Source of the DNA: UMGS1696 sp964457685
Lineage (GTDB): Bacteria > Bacillota > Clostridia > Oscillospirales > CAG-272
DNA: 27,335 nucleotides
Direction of reading: 5' to 3'
Assembly (NCBI GenBank): GCA_964457685.1
Contig: CAYWFS010000026.1
Coordinates: 1 to 27,335 of the forward strand
Below are positions 16,289 through 22,000 of the stretch, piece by piece. The notes beneath the pieces are model-generated. The model saw nothing but the letters and a program-made list of their open reading frames with translations, was not told the origin of the DNA and ran no database searches. Position numbers and translations under genes: made by a program. Each line of letters starts with the position of its first letter. Positions within the stretch are counted from its first letter, which is position 1.

Positions 16289-17128
16289 TTACAGAACCTT
16301 TGAAAGGAATTCACGGAGACGGGGGTTTTTCGGATTTGTGAAGAACTCCTCGGGAGGTGCTTCTTCGAGAATTTTACCCTCGTCAATGAAGATAACACGA
16401 TTTGCGGCTTCTCTTGCGAATCCCATTTCGTGAGTAACGATTACCATTGTCATTCCCTCATCGGCAACGGATTTCATAAGGTCGAGAACCTCACCTACCA
16501 TTTCGGGGTCGAGTGCGGAGGTCGGCTCATCGAAAAGTATTACCTCGGGATTCATCGCCAAGGCTCGAACTATGGCTACTCTCTGCTTCTGACCACCCGA
16601 CAATGTTGACGGATACATATCGGCTTTATCGTCAAGTCCTATCTTGCGGAGAAGTCTGTGTGCGTTTTCCTCAGCTTCCGCTTTTATCTGAGACTTTGTC
16701 GTTGTGATGGGAGTTTTTTCCTGCTTTTTGTCCTTTTTTCTGAACAGATTTGTAAGCGGCAGGAAGAAATTCTTCACCTTTGCCTGACGGAGATCGGACA
16801 ACCCTATATGCACGGGTGAGAGCATTATATTTTCGAGTACGGTTTTGTTGTTGAACAGATTGAACTGCTGGAACACCATACCCATTTTACGGCGGTGAAT
16901 ATTTATATCAACGGACATATCAGCAATATCGACTCCGTCGAAGAATATCTGACCGCCTGTCGGGTCCTCCATACAGTTAAGGCAACGGAGGAACGTACTT
17001 TTTCCGCTACCGGAGGGTCCGAGTACGCAGACTATATCTCCCTTATTTATCGTTATATCAATGCCACGGAGAACATGGTTATTGCCGAAGCTTTTTTCGA
17101 GATTAATTACGTCTATCACTTTTTGCAA
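16289..17128 (-). CDS. Polar amino-acid ABC transporter, ATP-binding protein with an insertion
   Basis: Encodes 279 residues of the GlnQ/ArtP class that powers uptake of polar amino acids. Walker A is GPSGSGKST (37-45), Q-loop Q87, signature LSGGQ (176-180), Walker B VILFDEP (196-202) and H-loop H233. Family members are usually ~240 residues. The excess comes from about 35 residues at ~108-147, between the Q-loop and the signature, which are very lysine-rich (RKKDKKQEK) and precede the helical EAEENAHRLLRKIGL. The gene overlaps the permease by 26 bases. ARG-box-like sites upstream of the operon suggest arginine or another basic amino acid as substrate. Confidence 0.93.
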   Translation of the reverse strand: MQKVIDVINLEKSFGNNHVLRGIDITINKGDIVCVLGPSGSGKSTFLRCLNCMEDPTGGQIFFDGVDIADMSVDINIHRRKMGMVFQQFNLFNNKTVLENIMLSPVHIGLSDLRQAKVKNFFLPLTNLFRKKDKKQEKTPITTTKSQIKAEAEENAHRLLRKIGLDDKADMYPSTLSGGQKQRVAIVRALAMNPEVILFDEPTSALDPEMVGEVLDLMKSVADEGMTMVIVTHEMGFAREAANRVIFIDEGKILEEAPPEEFFTNPKNPRLREFLSKVL

Positions 17129-17813
17129 GTCCCCTTTCCATAAGCTTGATTCCGAGGGATATTATCATTACCATGATTATGTAAATTATTGCCATTGCGA
17201 GGTAAGGCACCATAAATTCGTAGGAGTTGTTTCCGATGAAGTTGAATGCAACGTAGAGGTCTGCGGCTCCGACAAACGATACTACCGAGGTCTCCTTGAT
17301 AAGCGAGATAAACTCGTTACCGAGAGTCGGAAGTATATTTTTCACCGCCTGCGGAATAACTATCTTCATCATCGAGACGGAGAACGAAAGACCGAGGGCA
17401 CGTCCGGCTTCAAGCTGACCTCTGTCAACGGACATGATACCGCCTCTCATCATTTCGGAGATGTACGCACCGCTGTTCAAACCGAATACCAGCATTGAAA
17501 CCTGTACACCCGTTGCTTTAAGCCCGAGAATCGGAAGAAGAACGTAGTAGAACAGAAGAAGCTGTACCACGATAGGCGTTCCTCGGAAGAATCCGACATA
17601 AACGGAGGCTATGCTGTTCAGCACACGGGGGAGTCTCTTATATTTCGGAACGACACGGACAGTCGCTATAAGTGTACCGATGATAATACCGAGTGCAAGA
17701 CCCACAAGGGCAATAAGGAGAGTGTTTTTCAGTCCCTCCAGCACTCTGACGTAGCCCTTGTTGTCTATCATTATGTCAAGAAACTTAGCTACTTTTTTGT
17801 CAAAATTTCCCAT
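17103..17813 (-). CDS. Polar amino-acid ABC transporter, permease protein
   Basis: Encodes 236 residues of the HisM/GlnP-type permease family. There are about five membrane segments: the first near residues 28-50 (LLIALVGLALGIIIGTLIA), then the characteristic FFRGTPIVVQLLLFYYVLLP, and the ATPase-contact loop AGRALGLSFSVSMMKIVIPQAVKNILPTLGNEFISLIKETS. The ATG at 17813 has an AAAGGTGA site. It overlaps the ATPase gene and follows the binding-protein gene after a spacer with a terminator hairpin and repeats, an arrangement that would let the binding protein be made in excess. Confidence 0.95.
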   Translation of the reverse strand: MGNFDKKVAKFLDIMIDNKGYVRVLEGLKNTLLIALVGLALGIIIGTLIATVRVVPKYKRLPRVLNSIASVYVGFFRGTPIVVQLLLFYYVLLPILGLKATGVQVSMLVFGLNSGAYISEMMRGGIMSVDRGQLEAGRALGLSFSVSMMKIVIPQAVKNILPTLGNEFISLIKETSVVSFVGAADLYVAFNFIGNNSYEFMVPYLAMAIIYIIMVMIISLGIKLMERGLAKSDRRN

Positions 17814-17845
17814 TTCTCACCTTTCAAAATTTCTCTTTAAACCCC

Positions 17846-17875
17846 AAAAACTGCTCCCTTTGTGCAAGAGAGCAG
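17846..17875 (-). terminator. Terminator/attenuator between the binding-protein gene and the permease
   Basis: In the transcribed direction, CTGCTCTCTT (17866-17875) pairs with the arm read from 17851-17860, forming about 10 bp with one G-U around a GCACA-type loop. TTTTT follows directly. It lies 30 bases upstream of the permease. An identical copy at 18001-18030 is part of the 55-base assembly overlap, not a second site. Confidence 0.7.
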
Positions 17876-17900
17876 ATCTTGAGTTGTTTTATCGAATATT

Positions 17901-18000
17901 NNNNNNNNNNNNNNNNNNNNNNNNNNNNNNNNNNNNNNNNNNNNNNNNNNNNNNNNNNNNNNNNNNNNNNNNNNNNNNNNNNNNNNNNNNNNNNNNNNNN
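17901..18000. other. 100-N scaffold gap, probably a false gap
   Basis: The 55 bases before the gap (17846-17900) are identical to the 55 after it (18001-18055). This is what adjacent contigs sharing a k-mer-sized overlap look like when a scaffolder inserts a fixed 100-N spacer. The real sequence is probably 155 bases shorter here. Confidence 0.85.
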
Positions 18001-18084
18001 AAAAACTGCTCCCTTTGTGCAAGAGAGCAGATCTTGAGTTGTTTTATCGAATATTGCTGTAAATCGCCAAACTTAAACCGAATA

Positions 18085-18526
18085 ATCGGGAGTGGGGTGG
18101 TGTTCTCCACTACTCAGCTGAGGTATATACCCGCTTCAAACCTAAACCCAATAATGGGAGAATTTTTTTCGCCAGAAATAAATTCTCGGGAGTGGGGCGG
18201 TATTCTCCACTACTTAGCTGAGGTGTATCCCCACTCAACCCTCGCACCCAATGGGAGAATTTTTTCGCTAGAAATAAATTCTCAAGAGTGGGGTGGTGTT
18301 CTCCACTGCTTAGCTGAGGTGTATCCCCACCTTAAATCCAAGCCAAATCATGGGAGAATTTTCCGTAAGGAATAATTCTCAAGAGTGGGGTGGTGTTCTC
18401 CACTGCTTAGCTGAGGTATATCCCCACCTTAAATCCAAGCCAAATCATGGGAGAATTTCTCCGTCAGGAAAATTCTCGAGAGCGGGGCGGTTGTCTCCAC
18501 TACTAAGCGATAGTGTATCCCCACTC
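18085..18526 (-). repeat. Tandem array of five ~97-bp two-hairpin repeat units
   Basis: The core beginning AG(T/C)GGGG(T/C)GG occurs at 18091, 18191, 18287, 18384 and 18481, periods 100, 96, 97 and 97. Each unit has an outer hairpin and an inner one. The outer arms are for example GAGTGGGG (18190-18197) and CCCCACTC (18229-18236), around a core like CTCAGCTAAGTAGTGGAG on the minus strand. The second hairpin is GAGAATTT...AAATTCTC. Units are degenerate but alignable throughout. The last arm ends one base after the stop codon of the binding-protein gene. Related units occur at 20253-20396 and 21725-22000. There is no coding potential. I do not recognise it as a named repeat. Confidence 0.85.
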
Positions 18527-18527
18527 A

Positions 18528-19367
18528 TTAGTCGTTGTATGCGTTTACGATGCAAGCGGCGGGAGCGGAGTCAACAACTACCATATCGAGGTTGCCGTTG
18601 ATGAGGTCCTGAACTGCGATTGCGGCTGTACCGTAGCCTGTGCAGGTAATCTCGAATCCGTCAAAGCCCCAGTCAGCGTCACCTTCGAGGTAGAACTGAG
18701 CGGTAGTACCGTTCTGACAACCTGCCTTTGTTGTGCTGTCGTATGTTGCGAGAACAGCTTCAACGTCTGCGGCTGTCTTGCAGTTGTCGAATGCGGTATT
18801 GTCTGCCATTACGATGATTTCCTGAGATGCGTTATAGTAGGAATCTGTGAATGTAACGTATTCCTTACGTTCTTCGTTTACGGTAAGACCTGCCATTGCA
18901 ATGTCACACTTGTGCTGGCTTACGTTGAGACAAACCGCATCAAAGTCCATGTTGTTGATAACGAGTTCCTTACCGAGTTCTTCTGCAAGGAGAGCGGCGA
19001 TTTCCATGTCGATTCCGTAGTAGGAGTCACCCTTAGTGTATTCAAAGGGTTCAAAGCCCGCATTTGTTGCAACTACAAGCTGATCCTTGGATTCGTCATA
19101 AGCCGCAGAGGTTACAGCAACGGGTTCGCCGTCACCGAAGTAGTTGTTGCAGATTTCATCGAATGTGCCGTCTTCCTTTATCTTTGCGATAAAAGCGTTT
19201 GTTGCTTCGAGAAGCTCGGGCTGATCCTTATCAACGCCGAATGCGTACTCCTCCTCGGTGAGAGGAATATCTATAACCTTAACGCCGGTGGATTCGGTAG
19301 AAGAGCAGGAAACGAGAGATACGACAAGCATCGCCGCCGCAAGAGTAAGAGTGAGAATTTTTTTCAT
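18528..19367 (-). CDS. Amino-acid ABC transporter substrate-binding lipoprotein, circularly permuted
   Basis: Encodes 279 residues from the ATG at 19367 (AAAGG upstream). Residues 1-20 are a lipoprotein signal with lipobox LVSC and C21 as the lipidated residue. The order of the SBP family-3 fold is rearranged. Residues ~28-78 (IPLTEEEYAFGVDKDQPELLE through GTFDEICNNYFG) correspond to the normal C-terminal segment. After a linker, residues ~97-279 begin with the normal N-terminal strand LVVATNAGFEPFEY, pass DIAMAGLTVNEERKEYVTFTDSYY, and stop at DMVVVDSAPAACIVNAYND, where the C-terminal segment would normally follow. An in-frame start 36 codons further up is rejected. Two ARG-box-like operators overlap the promoter, suggesting a basic amino-acid substrate. 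It is the first gene of the importer operon. Confidence 0.92.
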   Translation of the reverse strand: MKKILTLTLAAAMLVVSLVSCSSTESTGVKVIDIPLTEEEYAFGVDKDQPELLEATNAFIAKIKEDGTFDEICNNYFGDGEPVAVTSAAYDESKDQLVVATNAGFEPFEYTKGDSYYGIDMEIAALLAEELGKELVINNMDFDAVCLNVSQHKCDIAMAGLTVNEERKEYVTFTDSYYNASQEIIVMADNTAFDNCKTAADVEAVLATYDSTTKAGCQNGTTAQFYLEGDADWGFDGFEITCTGYGTAAIAVQDLINGNLDMVVVDSAPAACIVNAYND

Positions 19368-19418
19368 GATATACGACCTTTCCTTATCGGTGATTATTTC
19401 TTTGAAGTTGATGGTATA

Positions 19419-19447
19419 ATTATACTCTCTTATGAATAAAAATGCAA
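19419..19447 (-). promoter_or_regulatory. Sigma-A promoter of the amino-acid importer
   Basis: On the minus strand, -35 TTGCAT (19442-19447), 17-base spacer, -10 TATAAT (19419-19424). The start would be near 19412, about 45 bases before the gene. The -35 lies inside the ARG-box-like site at 19433-19446. Confidence 0.8.
19433..19446. promoter_or_regulatory. ARG-box-like operator 1 (ArgR/AhrC type)
   Basis: TGAATAAAAATGCA matches the ArgR consensus TGAATWWWWATTCA at 13 of 14 positions. It overlaps the -35 of the importer promoter, so bound repressor would block RNA polymerase. The regulator is not in the window; the assignment is by consensus only. Confidence 0.6.
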
Positions 19448-19456
19448 TAGTTATTT

Positions 19457-19470
19457 TGCAATAATATTCA
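19457..19470. promoter_or_regulatory. ARG-box-like operator 2 (weaker)
   Basis: TGCAATAATATTCA matches 12 of 14 positions of the ArgR consensus. It lies 10 bases beyond operator 1, upstream of the -35. Hexameric ArgR binds paired boxes, so the pair is more persuasive than either site alone. Confidence 0.45.
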
Positions 19471-19498
19471 TTCACTCATCATATTTTTTCGTTAATAA

Positions 19499-19527
19499 TG
19501 CAAACAAAAATAAATATTCAGTATAAA
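19499..19527 (+). promoter_or_regulatory. Possible promoter of the clpP-like gene
   Basis: -10-like TATAAA (19522-19527) with a poor -35 (TGCAAA, 19499-19504) at 17 bases. It is the best candidate between the divergent genes, about 55 bases before the start codon. Confidence 0.3.
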
Positions 19528-19580
19528 ACACGGCGTTTTCGGGCAAGCTACAGGCTGAATATTTGCATAGGAGGATGCAT

Positions 19581-20264
19581 ATGAACAGCGAAAATGAATC
19601 AAAAAAATACGAAAATTCGGCAGAGAATACAGAAAACGACAACGGCAGCATAGTATCGAAGGAAAACGGCGAGGGCATACAATGCATGACGATAATCGGT
19701 CAGATAGAGGGACATTACAGTGCAAACGACGGACAAAAATCAACGAAATACGAGCATATGATACCTCTTATCGTCAATGCGGAGGAAAGCCGTGAGATAG
19801 ACGGACTTCTCATCATACTGAACACGATGGGCGGAGATGTTGAAGCCGGGCTTGCGATAGCTGAAATGATAGCCGGAATGTCAAAGCCGACAGTTTCTCT
19901 TGTGCTTGGAGGAGGGCATTCGATAGGTGTACCGATAGCGGTTTCCGCAAAAAAGTCGTTTATCGTACCGTCCGCAACAATGACGATACACCCGGTAAGG
20001 ATAAGCGGAACCGTGGTAGGCTCACCGCAGACGTACTCATATTTCGAGAGAATGCAAAAGCGAATAAGCGGATTTGTGGTCTCCCACTCCGGCATAAGCG
20101 AGGAAAAATTCAACTCACTTCTTATGAACACGGACATGATAGCGACAGATGTAGGCTCTGTTATAGACGGACGCGAAGCAAAGGAATGCGGACTTATAGA
20201 CGAAATCGGCTCATTAAGTGACGCTTTATCCGCACTGAAGGATATGATACACGAGTGGGAATAA
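19581..20264 (+). CDS. ClpP-like serine protease, TepA type
   Basis: Encodes 227 residues. A polar N-terminal stretch (1-33) precedes a ClpP/crotonase-fold domain: INTMGGDVEAG-type oxyanion region (seen as NTMGGDVEAGLAIAEMIAG, ~81-99), nucleophile in GGGHSIGVP with Ser114, and the histidine in TMTIHPVR (His137). The Asp is probably D185 or D190. This resembles TepA, linked in Bacillus to protein export and peptide digestion, more than canonical ClpP (GMAASMG, ~195 aa). No signal peptide is present, so it is probably cytoplasmic. The start is the ATG at 19581, 6 bases after AGGAGG; the ATG at 19575 abuts that site, and the TTG at 19565 (in frame 19563 region) is not credible. Its last codons (EWE) lie in the arm of a repeat hairpin. 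Confidence 0.85.
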   Translation: MNSENESKKYENSAENTENDNGSIVSKENGEGIQCMTIIGQIEGHYSANDGQKSTKYEHMIPLIVNAEESREIDGLLIILNTMGGDVEAGLAIAEMIAGMSKPTVSLVLGGGHSIGVPIAVSAKKSFIVPSATMTIHPVRISGTVVGSPQTYSYFERMQKRISGFVVSHSGISEEKFNSLLMNTDMIATDVGSVIDGREAKECGLIDEIGSLSDALSALKDMIHEWE

Positions 20265-20415
20265 ACTTTAGCTAAGTAGGGAAACTAACCATCCCACTCC
20301 CGAGAATTTTCCTTACGGAGAAATTCTCCCATGTTTTGGTGCAAGGGTGAGGGGGAATAAACTTCAGACTAAACAGTAGAGGCAACCATCCCACTCATTT
20401 ATTTTGGTGCAAGGG
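20253..20415 (+). repeat. Two units of the two-hairpin repeat at the 3' end of the clpP-like gene
   Basis: Unit 1: arms GAGTGGGA (20253-20260) and TCCCACTC (20292-20299), then the second hairpin GAGAATTT (20302-20309) with AAATTCTC (20321-20328). Unit 2: arms GAGGGGGA (20349-20356) and TCCCACTC (20389-20396), with one mismatch. The core AACTTTAGCTAAGTAGG and the linker TTGGTGCAAGGGTGAG align with the minus strand of the 18085-18526 array. The first arm overlaps the clpP-like stop codon (20262-20264). Confidence 0.8.
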
Positions 20416-20457
20416 TGAAAAAATAAGCCGCACCCATTTTTATGAGTACAGCTTATT
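20416..20457 (-). terminator. Rho-independent terminator of pyrB
   Basis: On the minus strand a near-perfect 16-bp stem (AAUAAGCUG with CGGCUUAUU, extended by UACUCAU with AUGGGUG) has an AAAA loop and is followed by TTTTTTC. It lies 18 bases after the pyrB stop. The plus strand has no T run, so it acts in one direction. Confidence 0.9.
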
Positions 20458-20475
20458 ATGTCACTTTATGACGAT

Positions 20476-21555
20476 TTATCTACCTTCTGCTTCACAGTAG
20501 GCACAACGGCACTTACCGTCTGCTTTTACGAAGTGAGCGGGAAGCTCCTGTTCGGTGGTTGAAATACAGCGTGAATTCGGGCAGGAAAGTCCGCTTATTT
20601 CTTCGCCTGTATAATCGGAGTATTCGGCGGTTTTCACGGGGTTCTTTGCCTCTTCAAGGAGCTTTAATATAAGAGCCATACGCATATACTTTCCGTAAAG
20701 AACCTGCTTGAAGTAGCACGCACGGGGGTCTTTATCCACAGCGACGCTGATTTCGTTAACTCTCGGGAGGGGATGAAGTACACGGAGACCATCGCTGCCC
20801 ATAGCCATTTTTTCGGGAGTGAGGACGTAGGAATCCTTGAGTCTCTCGTATTCGTCGGCATCGGCAAAGCGTTCTTTCTGGATTCTTGTCATATAGAGGA
20901 TATCAAGCTTACCGATTTCGTCTTCGAGGCTTGTGGTTTCTCTATACTCCATGCCGTCCTTATCCATTTTATCCTTAACGTAGCCGGGGATAGCAAGCTC
21001 GGCGGGGGAGATGAGGACGAATTTAATTCCGCTGTAACGGGAGAGAGCCGCAATAAGGGAGTGGACGGTTCTGCCGTACTTGAGGTCTCCGCAGAATCCA
21101 ACGGTGAGTTCGGAGAATCTTCCCTTTTCACGATGGATTGTAAGGAGGTCGGCAAGTGTCTGAGTAGGATGGCAATGACCTCCGTCACCTGCGTTTATAA
21201 CGGGGATAGAAGCGTTAACTGCGGCAACGTAGGGGGCTCCTTCGAGGGGGTGACGCATAGCTATAATATCGGCATAGCAGGACACAACCTTTGCGGTATC
21301 TGCCACGCTTTCGCCCTTAGACGCAGAGGAGCTTTGTGCCGCAGAAAAGCCTATCACGCTACCGCCAAGCTCAAGCATAGCCGCCTCAAAGCTGAGTCTT
21401 GTTCTTGTGGACGGCTCAAAAAACAGTGTTGCAAGCTTCTTTCCCTTGCAGACTTCGCTGTATTTCTCGGGATTATCTATAATATCGCACGCTGTCGCCA
21501 CAAGAGAATCTATCTCTGCGGTGGTAAGTTCGGATATATCTATAACGCTTCTCAT
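20476..21555 (-). CDS. pyrB: Aspartate carbamoyltransferase with fused PyrI-type zinc domain
   Basis: Encodes 359 residues from the ATG at 21555 (GAGGTG site upstream; an in-frame TTG further up is not credible). It condenses carbamoyl phosphate with aspartate, the first committed step of pyrimidine synthesis. Carbamoyl-phosphate motifs FFEPSTRTRLSFE (45-57) and HPTQTLADLL (129-138) are intact, as is HPLPR (261-265). Catalytic chains are usually ~305 residues. Here ~50 more contain CPNSRC (C325, C330) and CAYC (C351, C354), which match the zinc-binding C-terminal domain of the regulatory chain PyrI, while PyrI's allosteric nucleotide-binding domain is absent. It is the last pyr gene here and ends at a strong terminator. 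Confidence 0.95.
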   Translation of the reverse strand: MRSVIDISELTTAEIDSLVATACDIIDNPEKYSEVCKGKKLATLFFEPSTRTRLSFEAAMLELGGSVIGFSAAQSSSASKGESVADTAKVVSCYADIIAMRHPLEGAPYVAAVNASIPVINAGDGGHCHPTQTLADLLTIHREKGRFSELTVGFCGDLKYGRTVHSLIAALSRYSGIKFVLISPAELAIPGYVKDKMDKDGMEYRETTSLEDEIGKLDILYMTRIQKERFADADEYERLKDSYVLTPEKMAMGSDGLRVLHPLPRVNEISVAVDKDPRACYFKQVLYGKYMRMALILKLLEEAKNPVKTAEYSDYTGEEISGLSCPNSRCISTTEQELPAHFVKADGKCRCAYCEAEGR

Positions 21556-21589
21556 ATTTACACCTCGTATACTTTCATGTGTGGGAAGA

Positions 21590-21652
21590 CACAAGGGACG
21601 TTGTCCCCTTGACCCCTACAAGCTTTTGAAAAAGCTTGATCAAAACTTTATG
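21590..21652 (-). repeat. Possible dispersed palindromic element upstream of pyrB
   Basis: Contains two hairpins side by side. One pairs AAGGGAC with GTCCCCTT (21593-21610, one bulge). The other is the near-perfect palindrome CAAGCTTTT-GA-AAAAGCTTG (21619-21638), followed by ATCAAAACTTT. From memory, similar GGGGTCAAGGGGAC segments are scattered between genes of Ruminococcaceae genomes, but only one copy is in this window. It would lie in the 5' untranslated region of pyrB if the promoter at 21696 is used. Confidence 0.4.
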
Positions 21653-21695
21653 AAATGGGTTGATTTTGGGTTGGTTTTCTTTGGATTTTGCAAAG

Positions 21696-21724
21696 TTTAT
21701 ACACCAACTCCGGTTGAACATCAA
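21696..21724 (-). promoter_or_regulatory. Candidate promoter of pyrB
   Basis: On the minus strand, -35 TTGATG (21719-21724), 17-base spacer, -10 TATAAA (21696-21701). It would give a ~135-base untranslated region containing the palindromic element at 21590-21652. pyrB could also be read through from pyrE. Confidence 0.45.
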
Positions 21725-22000
21725 ATTCAAACTTCAGTTTATGCCCGCTTCGACTCAAGCCTAACCTTGGAGAATTGTTCTCGCAAGAAATAATTCGGAG
21801 AATTTTTTCGTCAGAAAAATTTCAGAGATTTTTTTCGCTAGAAAAATTTCTCGGAGAACGCAAGCAGCTTCACTTACAGTTTAGACTATCTTACTTGCGT
21901 TTCAATTTCAAGCCTAACTTTGGAGAATTGTTTCGTCAGAAATAATTCTCGAGAACGGGCTAATCAAACTTACAATTTAAGCTATATATTATGCCCGTTC
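21725..22000 (-). repeat. Two-hairpin repeat units between pyrE and pyrB
   Basis: Two outer hairpins are clear: AACGCAAG (21857-21864) with CTTGCGTT (21894-21901), and GAACGGGC (21953-21960) with GCCCGTTC (21993-22000), both perfect 8 bp. Inner hairpins of the GAGAATT...AATTCTC type lie at 21923-21950, with three in tandem at ~21770-21852. The linker TCAAGCCTAAC-TTGGAGAATT matches the other loci. One arm overlaps the last codons of pyrE. It accounts for most of the 433 bases between pyrE and pyrB. Confidence 0.8.

Noticed and set aside
17846..18055. The two 55-base copies around the first gap as a genuine repeat or duplicated terminator
   Set aside because: The same 55-base length and 100-N spacer occur at the second gap, so contig overlap is the better explanation.
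17758..18375. Plus-strand open frame through the N run and repeats
   Set aside because: It depends on translated Ns and repeat sequence and has no family features or start signal.
18085..18526. The ~97-bp array as a CRISPR locus
   Set aside because: The whole unit is conserved, there are no unique spacers between short invariant repeats, and no cas genes are nearby.
19457..19470. A role for the second ARG-box-like site in controlling the clpP-like gene
   Set aside because: It lies upstream of a weak plus-strand promoter and cannot be tied to it from sequence; placement fits the importer promoter better.
19368..19475. 36-residue N-terminal extension of the binding lipoprotein
   Set aside because: It would bury the lipoprotein signal peptide and overlaps the promoter and operator sites.
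21556..21594. N-terminal extension of PyrB from an upstream TTG
   Set aside because: The ATG at 21555 has a GAGGTG site and matches the family start; the extension runs into the palindromic element.
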